Shown here: positions 18,245 through 27,301 of the stretch, piece after piece
Layout: the number at the start of each line of letters is the position of its first letter
Numbering within the stretch: the stretch's first letter is position 1
NCBI RefSeq assembly: GCF_013177295.1
Contig: NZ_CP053642.1
Span: forward strand, 558,001 to 622,000
Origin: Actinomyces marmotae
GTDB lineage: Bacteria > Actinomycetota > Actinomycetes > Actinomycetales > Actinomycetaceae
Direction: 5' to 3'
Length of the DNA: 64,000 bases
Notes under the pieces: generated by a model
Told to the model about the DNA's origin: nothing
The model's database searches: none
The model's input: the letters and a program-made list of their open reading frames with translations, nothing else
Made by a program: the position numbers and the translations under genes

Positions 18245-18469
18245 TCGCGTCGCGTCCCGCCCGCCGCCGTCGAGCGCGTTGGCCGATGTGTTCGGGAACA
18301 CCGGCCGGGAGCCCCTTCCCGCGTGGTGGCGCGGTATCGAGGTGTCGTATCGTTGGCCCTCGGTGCGTCTACCGTTCCTGACCCGAGCCCTCCGGCCGGG
18401 CCGGGGCGCGCGCGCCCAACCGGCGGCGTCGTCGCCGGAGAACTCGAGCGAGAAAACCGACGGAGGAAC

Positions 18470-18691
18470 ATGGCAAAGAAGGACGGCGTCATCGAGGTCG
18501 AGGGATCGGTCGTCGAGGCCCTTCCGAACGCGATGTTCCGGGTGGAGTTGAGCAACGGGCACGTCGTGCTCGCGCACATCTCCGGAAAGATGCGGCAGCA
18601 CTACATCCGCATCCTCCCCGAGGACCGCGTCGTCGTGGAGATGAGTCCCTACGACCTCCAGCGCGGCCGCATCGTCTATCGGTACAAGTGA
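18470..18691 (+). CDS. infA: Translation initiation factor IF-1
   Basis: OB-fold factor binding the 30S A site during initiation, 73 aa, full length ([20 protein letters not shown]). GGAGGAA precedes the ATG. The 225-bp gap upstream suggests its own promoter; a possible -10 is TATCGT near 18345-18350, with no clear -35. rpmJ follows after 32 bp. Confidence 0.97.
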   Translation: MAKKDGVIEVEGSVVEALPNAMFRVELSNGHVVLAHISGKMRQHYIRILPEDRVVVEMSPYDLQRGRIVYRYK

Positions 18692-18723
18692 CAAGTCGGC
18701 CCCCGGGCCGGCGGAGGACAATC

Positions 18724-18837
18724 ATGAAGGTCAAGCCGAGCGTCAAGAAGATCTGTGACAACTGCAAGGTGATTCGTCGCCACGGCCGTGTCATGGTCAT
18801 CTGCGAGAACCCGCGGCACAAGCAGCGCCAGGGCTGA
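18724..18837 (+). CDS. rpmJ: 50S ribosomal protein L36, zinc-binding
   Basis: 37-aa zinc-ribbon protein, [19 protein letters not shown] at the N-terminus. Zinc ligands Cys11, Cys14, Cys27 and His32 are all present (C+ form). GGAGGA lies just before the ATG. The usual place between infA and rpsM supports the call. Confidence 0.95.
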   Translation: MKVKPSVKKICDNCKVIRRHGRVMVICENPRHKQRQG

Positions 18838-18896
18838 GGCCCCGCGCACCGGCCACGCGATCCGTGGCCACCGATCAGCGCCCACCCCAGCGATCA

Positions 18897-18919
18897 GCGC
18901 CGGCCTGAACGGCCGGCGC
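18897..18919 (+). terminator. Hairpin between rpmJ and rpsM
   Basis: Perfect 9-bp arms GCGCCGGCC / GGCCGGCGC with a 5-nt loop (TGAAC). Preceded by two near-copies of CGATCAGCGCC. May attenuate transcription into rpsM or be a leader structure. Confidence 0.5.
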
Positions 18920-19012
18920 CCCGCAACCCCCGGTTCCTGGAGGCCGGGGCCGCCCCAAGGGGGCGGGGGAGGTGGGTGACGACCTCCGGGAGCACACAGG
19001 AGAACCACCACC

Positions 19013-19387
19013 GTGGCACGCATTTCCGGCGTCGACCTCCCCCGCGAGAAGCGGGTCGAGGTCGCGCTCACCTACATTTTCGGGATCGGCCGCACCCGCG
19101 CGGACGAGACCCTCAAGGCAACGGGGGTCAACCCCGACACTCGCGTCAAGGACCTCACCGAGGACGAGCTCGTGGCCCTGCGCGGCCACATCGACTCCAA
19201 CTACCGGGTGGAGGGCGATCTGCGCCGCGAGGTGCAGGCCGACATCCGTCGCAAGGTCGAGATCGGCTGCTACCAGGGTCTGCGCCACCGCCGTCACCTC
19301 CCGGTGCACGGCCAGCGCACCAAGACCAACGCGCGCACCCGCAAGGGCCCCAAGCGCACCGTGGCCGGCAAGAAGAAGGCCAAGTAA
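19013..19387 (+). CDS. rpsM: 30S ribosomal protein S13
   Basis: 30S head protein contacting the P-site tRNA and the 50S bridge, 124 aa, GTG start with AGGAGAA upstream. Typical [19 protein letters not shown] start and basic C-terminus [16 protein letters not shown]. Confidence 0.97.
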   Translation: MARISGVDLPREKRVEVALTYIFGIGRTRADETLKATGVNPDTRVKDLTEDELVALRGHIDSNYRVEGDLRREVQADIRRKVEIGCYQGLRHRRHLPVHGQRTKTNARTRKGPKRTVAGKKKAK

Positions 19388-19454
19388 GCAGTTGAGCCGC
19401 GGTCCGGGCGCCGATGCCCACCGCGCGACCCGATCTTGAGAAGAAGAAGGAAGA

Positions 19455-19856
19455 ATGCCTCCGAAGACCCGCACCGCCGTGCGCAAGCCGCGTCGTAAGG
19501 ACCGGAAGAACGTCACTCACGGCAACGCCTACATCAAGTCCACCTTCAACAACACCATCGTGTCCCTCACGGACCCGCAGGGCGCCGTCATCGCCTGGGC
19601 CTCCTCCGGCCAGGTCGGCTTCAAGGGCTCCCGCAAGTCGACTCCCTACGCCGCCCAGCTCGCTGCCGAGGCCGCCGCGCGCCGCGCCCAGGAGCACGGC
19701 ATGAAGAAGGTCGACGTCTTCGTCAAGGGCCCCGGCTCCGGCCGTGAGACCGCGATCCGCTCCCTCCAGGCCGCCGGTCTTGAGGTTGGCTCCATCACGG
19801 ACGTCACCCCCCAGGCGCACAACGGCTGCCGCCCCCCGAAGCGTCGCCGCGTCTGA
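19455..19856 (+). CDS. rpsK: 30S ribosomal protein S11
   Basis: Platform protein of the 30S subunit near the E site, 133 aa. Conserved [19 protein letters not shown] and C-terminal [27 protein letters not shown] upstream. Confidence 0.97.
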   Translation: MPPKTRTAVRKPRRKDRKNVTHGNAYIKSTFNNTIVSLTDPQGAVIAWASSGQVGFKGSRKSTPYAAQLAAEAAARRAQEHGMKKVDVFVKGPGSGRETAIRSLQAAGLEVGSITDVTPQAHNGCRPPKRRRV

Positions 19857-19866
19857 GACGACCGGT

Positions 19867-19906
19867 CCGACGGCGCCCCGCCTCCCAGCGCGGCGGGCGC
19901 CGTCGG
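19867..19906 (+). terminator. Hairpin between rpsK and rpoA
   Basis: 12-bp arms CCGACGGCGCCC (19867-19878) and GGGCGCCGTCGG (19895-19906) with a 16-nt loop. rpoA begins 114 bp further on, so this is likely an attenuator within the alpha operon rather than its end. Confidence 0.6.
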
Positions 19907-20019
19907 CCCGTGAATCGCCCCGCCGCGCGGGGCCGCCGCCCCGGCAGTTGAGGGCCCAGCGGCGATAACCATGAGGAACGGCGTCATATAGCGGGCGCCG
20001 CGACGAAAGGAAACCGACA

Positions 20020-21018
20020 GTGCTCATCGCACAGCGTCCCACTCTTACTGAGGAGGTCGTCGAGGAGAACCGCCGCGCGCGGTTCATCATCGAGCCCCTC
20101 GAGCCCGGCTTCGGCTACACACTGGGCAACTCCCTGCGCCGCACACTGCTGTCGTCCATCCCGGGCGCGGCGGTCACCTCCGTGCGCATCGACGGGGTCC
20201 CCCACGAGTTCCGCACGATCCCCGGGGTCAAGGAGGATGTCGCCCAGATCATCCTCAACATCAAGGAGATCGTCCTCTCCAGTGAGAACGATGAGCCGGT
20301 CGTCATGTACCTGCGCAAGTCCGGCCCGGGAGCCGTCACCGCCGGTGACATCACCCCGCCCGCCGGCGTCGAGGTCCACAACCCCGAGCTGGTCATCGCG
20401 ACCCTCAACGAGAAGGGCAAGCTGGAGATCGAGCTGACCGTCGAGCGCGGCCGCGGCTACGTCTCGGCCAACCAGAACAAGGACCCGAACGCGGAGATCT
20501 CCCGGATCCCGGTCGACTCCATCTACTCGCCGGTCAAGAAGGTCTCCTACGCCGTCGAGGCCACCCGTGTCGAGCAGCGCACCGACTTCGACCGACTCAT
20601 CGTCGACGTTGAGACGAAGGCCTCCATCACGCCCCGTGACGCGCTCGCCTCGGCGGGCAAGACCCTCGTCGAGCTCTTCGGCCTGGCCCGCGAGCTCAAC
20701 GTCGAGGCCGAGGGCATCGAGGTGGGCCCGTCGCCCATGGACCAGGCCCTCCAGCAGGACCTCGCCCTCATGATCGATGAGCTGGACCTCCAGGCGCGCT
20801 CCTCCAACGCCCTCAAGCGCGAGGGCATCCACACGGTCGGCGAACTCGTCTCGCGCAGCGAGGCGGACCTGCTCGACATCCGCAACTTCGGTGCCAAGTC
20901 GATCTCCGAGATCAAGGACAAGCTTGCCGAGTTGGGCCTGTCCCTCAAGGGATCCCCCCTCGATTACCTCGCCGAGGACGACTACACCAACCCCACCTTC
21001 AGCGACGAGCAGGCCTGA
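20020..21018 (+). CDS. rpoA: RNA polymerase alpha subunit
   Basis: Assembly platform of RNA polymerase, 332 aa, GTG start with GAAAGGAAA upstream. The N-terminal domain carries [18 protein letters not shown]. The C-terminal domain (about residues 255-310) carries [17 protein letters not shown] and [18 protein letters not shown], which contact UP elements and activators. rplQ follows after 31 bp. Confidence 0.98.
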   Translation: MLIAQRPTLTEEVVEENRRARFIIEPLEPGFGYTLGNSLRRTLLSSIPGAAVTSVRIDGVPHEFRTIPGVKEDVAQIILNIKEIVLSSENDEPVVMYLRKSGPGAVTAGDITPPAGVEVHNPELVIATLNEKGKLEIELTVERGRGYVSANQNKDPNAEISRIPVDSIYSPVKKVSYAVEATRVEQRTDFDRLIVDVETKASITPRDALASAGKTLVELFGLARELNVEAEGIEVGPSPMDQALQQDLALMIDELDLQARSSNALKREGIHTVGELVSRSEADLLDIRNFGAKSISEIKDKLAELGLSLKGSPLDYLAEDDYTNPTFSDEQA

Positions 21019-21049
21019 GCCCCGGCTCGTCACGATCTAGGAGACAACA

Positions 21050-21787
21050 ATGCCTCGCCCCACCAAGGGACCCCGCCTGGGCGGCTCCGCCCAGCACGAG
21101 CGCCACCTGCTGGCCAACCTCGCCCGGCAGCTCTTCATCCACGAGTCCATCACGACGACGGAGGCCCGCGCCCGCCGCCTGCGCCCCTACGCCGAGAAGC
21201 TCATCACCAAGGGCAAGCGCGGGGACCTCCACGCCCGCCGCACCGTGATGAAGAAGATCACGGACAAGTACGCCGTGTACCGCCTCTTCGAGGAGATCGC
21301 CCCGAAGATGGAGGGCCGCGACGGCGGCTACACCCGCATCATCAAGACCGCCCCCCGCAAGGGTGACAACGCCCCCATGGCCGTCATCTCCCTCGTGCTT
21401 GAGCCGGTGGCCAAGAAGGCCGTCGTCGAGGACGCGGTCAAGACCGCCAAGTCCGCCGCGAAGAAGGCCGCGCAGGACGCTGTCGCCGAGGCCAAGGGTG
21501 ATGAGGCCGCGGACGCCAAGACCGAGGCCCCCGCCGCGAAGGAGGCTGGCGCGAAGGCTGAGAAGGTCGCGTTCGCCGGCGCCGTCCGCGTCGACGAGGG
21601 CTCCGCCGACGCTCCCGACGACGAGCACCGCATCAAGGGCAACGAGGACTCGATGAAGTACCACGTCCCCGGCTCGCGCTGGTACGACGCCACGGTCGCC
21701 GAGGTCTGGTTTGCCACCGTGGAGGAGGCCGAGGCTGCCGGCTTCGCCCCCGCCGGTGGCGCGGCCGCGCAGAAGGTCGACGCCTGA
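21050..21787 (+). CDS. rplQ: 50S ribosomal protein L17 with C-terminal sunset-like domain
   Basis: Exit-side 50S protein, 245 aa. The normal L17 core occupies about residues 1-125 ([20 protein letters not shown] start). An Ala/Lys/Glu-rich linker (about 125-190) leads to a second small domain at about 195-240: [19 protein letters not shown], then [18 protein letters not shown]. This pattern (KGN...YH.P...Y..T.AE.WF...EEA.AAGF) is what I know as the actinobacterial sunset domain, found on several otherwise unrelated proteins. E. coli L17 is about 127 aa, so the protein is nearly doubled. Last gene of the alpha operon. Confidence 0.95.
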   Translation: MPRPTKGPRLGGSAQHERHLLANLARQLFIHESITTTEARARRLRPYAEKLITKGKRGDLHARRTVMKKITDKYAVYRLFEEIAPKMEGRDGGYTRIIKTAPRKGDNAPMAVISLVLEPVAKKAVVEDAVKTAKSAAKKAAQDAVAEAKGDEAADAKTEAPAAKEAGAKAEKVAFAGAVRVDEGSADAPDDEHRIKGNEDSMKYHVPGSRWYDATVAEVWFATVEEAEAAGFAPAGGAAAQKVDA

Positions 21788-21818
21788 GGCGCACGAATGT
21801 GATTCGTGTCGCATAGAC

Positions 21819-21856
21819 ATGGAGGGCTGGGGTCCGTGAGGTCCCCAGCCCTCCAT
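21819..21856 (+). terminator. Terminator after rplQ
   Basis: 14-bp perfect arms (ATGGAGGGCTGGGG, 21819-21832, and complement 21843-21856), 10-nt loop, followed by TATTTC. Ends the ribosomal superoperon. Confidence 0.88.
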
Positions 21857-22041
21857 TATTTCGCGGAATCTCGCTGACCTGCGGTGGCGCGCGACTACGT
21901 GACGGGGATGTGATTCGCCAGTTATTCCGTGACGTGGGCGAGACATCCGCCTCTGAATCCGTTAGTTTGGACATGTGACCGCGTCTAAGGCGCGGTGTGC
22001 CCAGATCAGCCAACCAGTCCCTTATTCGCACGAGGAGAGTC

Positions 22042-23589
22042 ATGAGACGGTCTTCCGCTCTGGCCGCCGGCGCGCTCGTCGCCGCAGGCGCCTTCGTTCC
22101 CGCCGCCGTGAGCACGCAAGCTCAAGCCGCTGATTCCGACAACATCAAGGTGACCGACGTCAAGGTCACCTCCGAGGCCCGCCAGCGCCCGGTCAACGGC
22201 GTCGCCGTCGAGGCCTGGGACAAGGTGAGCCTCCAGGCCAAGTGGGAGGCCACCGCCCCCAAGGCCGGGAACTCCTTCACCGTCAAGCTCGGCGACGGCC
22301 TGGAGTGGTCCGGATCGCTCGGCTTCGACCTCCTCGACCAGAATGGCTTCGACGTCGGCAACTGCACGTTCACCGTCGGCTCTCAGGACATGACCTGCAC
22401 CCTGACCGCCGGCGCGGAGAAGTGGGACAAGCTCACCAACGGCACCCTCATCGCTCAGGCCCAGATCAACAACAAGGGCATCGGCCTCAAGCAGAGCACC
22501 GTCAAGGTGGGCCCGACCACCGCGCCCATCGTCTTCGGCGACTCCAACGGCGACGGCACCTGCGACACCGGCTGCGACGGCGTCAAGCCCAACTACCCCG
22601 AGCCCAACCCCTTCAAGTCCGGCTGGTTCAACGGCGTCAACGACCAGGGCAAGTACGTCTTCATGTGGGAGGTGCGCGCCCAGAACACCGGCGGCGCCAA
22701 GAACACCCACTGGGTCGTCAAGGACCCGGGCGCCAACTACGTCGCCAACTCCGTCCTGTGCACCACCGGCTCCTGGCAGGAGGGCAAGGGCGTGGCCAAC
22801 GTGAAGGTCGCCCCCGGCTGGCCCCAGGAGCAGGTCGAGTTCGACGCCCCCTCCGCTGAGGCGGTCTGCCGCGTCCGCTTCTACACCACGACCGAGCCCA
22901 CGAAGGCCGCCCAGGCCAACACCGCCACGGTGAACGGCCAGACCTACTCGCGCAGCGGCATCACCGCCACCGAGGCCGGCTCCGGCAACGCGCTCGGCGG
23001 CAAGAACCCCGCCCCGGCGCCGAGCCCCAAGACGACCACGCCGTCCGCGGCGCCGTCGGCTTCCGAGAGTGCGACGCCGGCTCCGACGCCGTCGGCTTCC
23101 CAGAGCGTGACGCCGTCCGCGGCGCCGTCGGCTTCCGAGAGTGCGACGCCGGCTCCGACGCCGTCGGCCTCTGAGAGCGCCACGCCGTCTGCGGCGCCGT
23201 CCGCCCCCGAGACCACGGTGCCGGCCCCGACGCCGTCGGCCTCCGAGAGCGCGGCGCCCTCCGACCCCGCGCTGCCCACCGTCCCGGCCACCACCCAGGC
23301 CGCCGCTCCGCGGGTCACCCCGCAGCAGCCCGGCCCCCAGGCCCCGAAGGACCCTGCCGCCCCCACTGCCCCGGCCACCACCCAGGCCGCTGCCGCGGCG
23401 CCCGGCCCGCAGCAGCTCGGCACCCAGGCCCCCAAGAGCCACGCCGTTCCCGCGGCCCCGGCTAACAGCCAGCCGACGTCGAAGCCCTCGCTGGCGAAGA
23501 CCGGTGCCAGCATCCTGGTGCCGGCGCTCATCGCGGGCGCCGTCATCGGCGGCGGCGTCGTCCTGGTTCGTCGCGGACGCCGCGCCTGA
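22042..23589 (+). CDS. LAXTG-anchored cell-surface protein
   Basis: Secreted, wall-anchored protein of unknown function, 515 aa from the ATG preceded by GAGGAGAG. Signal peptide 1-29 (AQA|AD). The folded part (about 30-315) is beta-rich with two cysteine pairs likely, and contains DSNGDGTCDTGCDG near 167, resembling a calcium-binding DxNxDG loop. Residues about 318-480 are Pro/Ala/Ser/Thr-rich with a recurring PSASESATPAPT motif. The sorting signal LAKTG (484-488) precedes a hydrophobic segment and RRGRR. In A. oris, the class E housekeeping sortase uses LAFTG, so LAKTG fits wall anchoring. It lies between rplQ and truA, an accessory position. Confidence 0.75.
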   Translation: MRRSSALAAGALVAAGAFVPAAVSTQAQAADSDNIKVTDVKVTSEARQRPVNGVAVEAWDKVSLQAKWEATAPKAGNSFTVKLGDGLEWSGSLGFDLLDQNGFDVGNCTFTVGSQDMTCTLTAGAEKWDKLTNGTLIAQAQINNKGIGLKQSTVKVGPTTAPIVFGDSNGDGTCDTGCDGVKPNYPEPNPFKSGWFNGVNDQGKYVFMWEVRAQNTGGAKNTHWVVKDPGANYVANSVLCTTGSWQEGKGVANVKVAPGWPQEQVEFDAPSAEAVCRVRFYTTTEPTKAAQANTATVNGQTYSRSGITATEAGSGNALGGKNPAPAPSPKTTTPSAAPSASESATPAPTPSASQSVTPSAAPSASESATPAPTPSASESATPSAAPSAPETTVPAPTPSASESAAPSDPALPTVPATTQAAAPRVTPQQPGPQAPKDPAAPTAPATTQAAAAAPGPQQLGTQAPKSHAVPAAPANSQPTSKPSLAKTGASILVPALIAGAVIGGGVVLVRRGRRA

Positions 23590-23632
23590 TCCACACCCGG
23601 TCCCGGCCAGTGAGAACTGACCCGGACTGAGA

Positions 23633-23669
23633 CGAGGGGCCCACCCGGATCATCCGGGTGGGCCCCTCG
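23633..23669. terminator. Bidirectional terminator between convergent genes
   Basis: Perfect 18-nt arms (CGAGGGGCCCACCCGGAT and its complement) around a single central C. Placed between the surface-protein gene and the convergent ROK kinase gene, so it can serve both. Confidence 0.88.
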
Positions 23670-23783
23670 CGTTTGCTCTGGCGGGCGTGTTCTCATGCCT
23701 GCGGCGATGGGCGGGCCCTCGGGCGGGCGGTCCGGCCGAGGGGCCCGCCCGCCGGGCGCGGGAGCCGCCGGGCGCGGCTGGGC

Positions 23784-24596
23784 TCAGGGGCGAGCCATGG
23801 TCCAGCAGCGCGCCCCGCCGGTCATCCCCGCCTCATTGGGCACCACAACGACGTCGTCGCCCATGCGGGTGAGTTGGAGCGCCGTGATCCTCCGGGAGTT
23901 ACCGCCCCCGAGGTAAAGGCGGTCCCACAGGTACATGGGGCGCAGGCCGTCGACGACGTGGCGCACCCTGCGCGACCAATGGGCGTCGCCCAGGCGCAGC
24001 CTCTCGTGCTCACCGATGTAGTCGTCGTAGGTGAGCCCCCAGCGGACGGGGCCCTGGGAGACCTCGACATGCGGGGCCAGGACGCCGTTGTCGAAGACCG
24101 CGTTTCCCAGGCCCGTCCCCAGGGTCACGATCATCTCAAGGCCGTGGCCGGTGACGACTCCGGCGCCGGCGACCTCCGCGTCATTGAGGATGAGCGAGGG
24201 CAGGCCGAGGCGCTGCGCGATGGCCGCGCCCATGTCAAAGCGGTGCCACGCCTCGGCGAGCTCGGGGAGCACCTTGGAGCGCGGGCCGTCCTTCGTGATG
24301 TAGTGCGGGGTGGCGACGACGACGCCGTGGCGGATCATCCCCGGCATCCCCACCGTCACCCGGTCGGCCCGGGGCAGCTGCTCGGCGAGGCCGGCGATCG
24401 TCTCGACCAGCTTCGACGGGGGGAGCGGGTAGGGGGTGGGCGTGCGCACGGCGCGAGAGCAGATGGTCCCCTCGGCGTCGAGGACGGAGGCCTTGATGCC
24501 GCCGCCCCCGCAGTCGACGGACAACGTGGTCACTGAGGAAGGACTGGGATGACTCGCTTGGCTCGCCTGGCTCGGGGCCCCGGGATTCGTGCTCAC
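23784..24596 (-). CDS. ROK-family sugar kinase, polyphosphate-glucokinase-like
   Basis: Probably phosphorylates glucose or a related sugar, 270 aa from the GTG at 24596. A longer frame opening at 24740 overlaps the truA start and adds only low-complexity sequence. Phosphate-binding SVDCGGGGIKASVLD at about 26-40, GMPGMI, LILNDAEVAGAG, and the second glycine loop VTLGTGLGNAVFDNG. The C-terminal HWSRRVRHVVDGL and DRLYLGGGNSRRI resemble PpgK enzymes. The canonical DCGGTGIK-type loop is changed (GGGG in place of GGTG). Phosphate donor (polyphosphate or ATP) cannot be read from the sequence. Confidence 0.75.
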   Translation of the reverse strand: MSTNPGAPSQASQASHPSPSSVTTLSVDCGGGGIKASVLDAEGTICSRAVRTPTPYPLPPSKLVETIAGLAEQLPRADRVTVGMPGMIRHGVVVATPHYITKDGPRSKVLPELAEAWHRFDMGAAIAQRLGLPSLILNDAEVAGAGVVTGHGLEMIVTLGTGLGNAVFDNGVLAPHVEVSQGPVRWGLTYDDYIGEHERLRLGDAHWSRRVRHVVDGLRPMYLWDRLYLGGGNSRRITALQLTRMGDDVVVVPNEAGMTGGARCWTMARP

Positions 24597-24726
24597 GGGG
24601 ACGACGCTACCTCCAAGGTAGGGACGACGCCCCGAGTTGGCCGGGCCGGGGCCGGGGCCGGGGTCGGGCAGCGGGGCGGTGGGGCGGCCTGCTCGGGAAG
24701 CGCTCGCGCCGTGGTCGAATAGGGGC

Positions 24727-25710
24727 ATGGAGGAGTCCAAGGAGCTAAGCGGCGACGACGCGCTGGTGCGCGTGCGGCTGGATCTGGCCTATGACGGCGC
24801 GGGATTCGCGGGCTGGGCCGCGCAGCCGGGCCTGCGCACCGTGGAGGGGGTGCTCACCGAGGCGCTCGGCACGGTGCTGCGCGTGCCCGTGCGGCTGACC
24901 GTCGCGGGGCGGACGGATGCGGGCGTTCACGCCGCGGCCCAGGTCGCGCACTTCGATGTCGCCCCGGCGGCCTGGCGGGCGCTCCCCGGCCGCTCCGACC
25001 GGGCGCCCGGGCAGGCGCTGCTCACCCGGCTGGCCGGTGTCCTGGCCCGCGAGGCGCGCGAGAGCGCCGCTAATGCGAGAGGCGGGACCGCGCCCAGGGG
25101 GACGAGCGACATCGTCGTGAGCGGGGCTCGCGAGGCCCCCGAGGGCTTTGACGCGCGCTTCTCCGCCACCGAGCGCGCCTACCGCTACCGGATCGCCGAT
25201 GGCGGCCCCGCAGCCGGGTCGCGGGACCCCTGGCGGCGGGGGAGCGTGCTGTGGATCCCCGAGGCCCTCGACGTCGGGGCCATGCGCCGCGCCGCCGCGC
25301 CATTGCTCGGCGAGCACGACTTCCTCGGCTACTGCAAGCCCCGGGAGGGCGCCACCACGATCCGGACGCTCAAGCGCCTGGAGTGGTCGCGCGTCCCCGC
25401 TGGCGCCACCGGCCGCGAGGGGGCCGATGAGGGCCTGGTGGTGCTCGACGTCGTCGCCGACGCCTTCTGCCACTCGATGGTGCGCTCCCTCGTGGGCGCC
25501 TGCCTCGCCGTCGGCCAGGGGCGCAGGGGCGAGGACTGGCCCGCGCGGATCCTCCTGAGCGCGAGCCGGGACGCGGCGGCGCCGGTCGCCCCCGCCCATG
25601 GCCTGACTCTGGAGCGGGTGAGCTACCCCGCGGATGACGGGCTGGCCGCCCGGGCCGAGCGCGCCAGGGCCCTGCGGTCCCTCCCCGCCCCCTGCGCCGA
25701 GACCGGTTGA
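24727..25710 (+). CDS. truA: tRNA pseudouridine(38-40) synthase TruA
   Basis: Modifies U38-U40 in tRNA anticodon arms, 327 aa. Catalytic Asp64 in GRTDAGVH. LDLAYDGAGFAGW near the N-terminus and SMVRSLVGACLAVGQGR near the C-terminus. Longer than E. coli TruA (270 aa) owing to an insert near residues 80-140. The ATG sits six bases after TCGAAT with no good ribosome site, so a leaderless transcript is possible. Usual actinobacterial place between rplQ and rplM, here displaced by the surface protein and kinase. Confidence 0.93.
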   Translation: MEESKELSGDDALVRVRLDLAYDGAGFAGWAAQPGLRTVEGVLTEALGTVLRVPVRLTVAGRTDAGVHAAAQVAHFDVAPAAWRALPGRSDRAPGQALLTRLAGVLAREARESAANARGGTAPRGTSDIVVSGAREAPEGFDARFSATERAYRYRIADGGPAAGSRDPWRRGSVLWIPEALDVGAMRRAAAPLLGEHDFLGYCKPREGATTIRTLKRLEWSRVPAGATGREGADEGLVVLDVVADAFCHSMVRSLVGACLAVGQGRRGEDWPARILLSASRDAAAPVAPAHGLTLERVSYPADDGLAARAERARALRSLPAPCAETG

Positions 25711-25752
25711 AATCATGAGCGAGACCGGTCGAAAACAGGAGCGAGACCGGTT
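25698..25752 (+). repeat. 22-bp-period repeat cluster D (3 forward copies)
   Basis: Cores begin at 25698, 25720 and 25742, 22 bp apart, spacers of the AAATCATGAG and AAAACAGGAG type. C-rich sequence precedes it. Forms an inverted pair with cluster E, with TCCACAG following the arm at the mirror position of CTGTGGA before cluster E. Confidence 0.88.
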
Positions 25753-25806
25753 CACCGTCCACAGGGGCGGCGAGGCTCGCTCCATCCCGGTCGGGCTGTG
25801 GAAGCG

Positions 25807-25862
25807 CGACCGGTCTCGATCGTCATAACGACCGGTCTCGCTCGTGATAACGACCGGTCTCG
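25807..25862 (-). repeat. 22-bp-period repeat cluster E (3 inverted copies)
   Basis: Inverted cores at 25807-25818, 25829-25840 and 25851-25862, 22 bp apart. Spacers ATCGTCATAA and CTCGTGATAA. Followed by a G-rich tract. Between D and E lie about 55 bp that contain GAGGCTCGCTC (25772-25782) and CTGTGGA (25796-25802), both also present next to cluster B. Confidence 0.88.
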
Positions 25863-25927
25863 GTGAGGGGGACGGGCGGGTGGGCGGGGGCGTGGCGGGA
25901 TTCACGGCGGCAGCGCGGCCCCTCCTT

Positions 25928-25957
25928 TTGACCCCCCCTAACAAGCGCCGGTAGTGT
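25928..25957 (+). promoter_or_regulatory. Promoter of rplM-rpsI
   Basis: TTGACC (25928-25933), 18-bp spacer, TAGTGT (25952-25957). Transcription would start near 25964, giving a leader of about 160 nt before the rplM GTG. I see no further obvious element in the rest of the 25711-26124 gap besides repeat clusters D and E. Confidence 0.7.
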
Positions 25958-26124
25958 GGGCAACCGTCGTGCAGCACGCTGAACGCGCCACCGCGGTGCC
26001 ATCCCACTCGCCCCGGGGCGCGAGTGCTCCGACCACCTCACCTGACCATGGCGGTCCCGTCGAACAGCGACGCTTCAACGCTCGTCGACGTGACCGCTCG
26101 CCAAGAGAAACGAAGGCAACGCCC

Positions 26125-26568
26125 GTGCGCACGTACACACCGAAGCCCGGCGACGTCGAGAAGAACTGGTACGTCATTGACGCCACCGACGTCGTTCTCG
26201 GCCGCCTCGCGGCTCAGGCCGCGAACCTGCTCCGTGGGAAGCACAAGCCGCAGTTCACGCCCAACGCCGACTGCGGTGACTACGTCGTCATCATCAACGC
26301 CGACAAGGTGGCCCTCACCAACGGCAAGGCCGACCGCAAGTTCGCCTACCGCCACTCCGGCTACCCGGGTGGTCTGACGGCCGTCTCCTACCGCGACCTG
26401 CTGGCGACGCGCCCCGAGCGCGCCGTCGAGAAGGCCATCAAGGGCATGGTGCCTCACACCAAGCTCGGCCGCGCCCAGCTCAAGAAGCTCAAGGTGTACG
26501 CCGGCCCCGAGCACCCGCACGCCTCGCAGAACCCGCAGGCTTTCGAGATCACCCAGGTCGCCCAGTAA
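26125..26568 (+). CDS. rplM: 50S ribosomal protein L13
   Basis: Early-assembly 23S rRNA-binding protein, 147 aa. GTG start giving [19 protein letters not shown], preceded by GAAGG. An upstream in-frame extension lacks family similarity. Conserved [19 protein letters not shown] and [15 protein letters not shown]. Paired with rpsI 43 bp downstream. Confidence 0.96.
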   Translation: MRTYTPKPGDVEKNWYVIDATDVVLGRLAAQAANLLRGKHKPQFTPNADCGDYVVIINADKVALTNGKADRKFAYRHSGYPGGLTAVSYRDLLATRPERAVEKAIKGMVPHTKLGRAQLKKLKVYAGPEHPHASQNPQAFEITQVAQ

Positions 26569-26611
26569 GCGCTCCAGCGCTCGGCAACCCGCGACAAGCA
26601 AAGGACACATC

Positions 26612-27109
26612 GTGGCTGAGACCACTGTCGACATCGACGCGCTGGATGAGGAGAACGCCCCCTCCAGCTACACCACCGAGACCGGCGGCACCTCTGTGGA
26701 GGGCCGCGGGCAGTCCATCACCGCCCCCGGGGCCGGCCTTGGCCGCCGCAAGGAGGCCGTCGCCCGCGTCCGGCTCGTCCCCGGCACCGGCAAGTGGACG
26801 CTCAATGGCCGCACTTTGGAGGACTACTTCCCCAACAAGCTGCACCAGCAGCTCGTGCGCGCCCCCTTCACCATCCTCGACCTCGAGGGCCGCTTCGACG
26901 TCGTGGCCCGCATCCACGGCGGTGGCGTCTCCGGCCAGGCCGGCGCCCTGCGCCTGGGCATCGCCCGCGCCCTCAACGAGATCGACCGCGAGGCCAACCG
27001 CCCGACCCTCAAGAAGGCCGGCTTCCTGACCCGCGACGCCCGCATCGTCGAGCGCAAGAAGGCCGGTCTGCACAAGGCCCGCCGCGCCCCGCAGTACTCC
27101 AAGCGCTGA
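26612..27109 (+). CDS. rpsI: 30S ribosomal protein S9
   Basis: Its C-terminal tail (ending QYSKR) reaches the P-site tRNA, 165 aa, GTG start with AAAGGA upstream. The S9 core starts near residue 38 ([15 protein letters not shown]), after an acidic N-terminal extension as in other actinobacteria. Confidence 0.97.
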   Translation: MAETTVDIDALDEENAPSSYTTETGGTSVEGRGQSITAPGAGLGRRKEAVARVRLVPGTGKWTLNGRTLEDYFPNKLHQQLVRAPFTILDLEGRFDVVARIHGGGVSGQAGALRLGIARALNEIDREANRPTLKKAGFLTRDARIVERKKAGLHKARRAPQYSKR

Positions 27110-27150
27110 CCCGGTCCGGGTCGGTGGCCCCGCGCCGCCGCCCCCACGCC

Positions 27151-27206
27151 GACGACGCCGCCCCGTCCGCCCGCTCTTATGCGAGGCCGACGGGGCGGCG
27201 CTCGTC
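27151..27206 (+). terminator. Terminator after rpsI
   Basis: Arms GACGACGCCGCCCCGTC (27151-27167) and its complement with one bulged base (27189-27206), loop of 21 nt. Confidence 0.7.
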
Positions 27207-27301
27207 ATGCGCGGGAGCACTGACGGCGTCGTTGCCGGTGCACGAGGCGGCGGACAGTGGGAGGATGCTGCTCGGAATCCAGACACGAGAGGAGCCCATC
27301 C

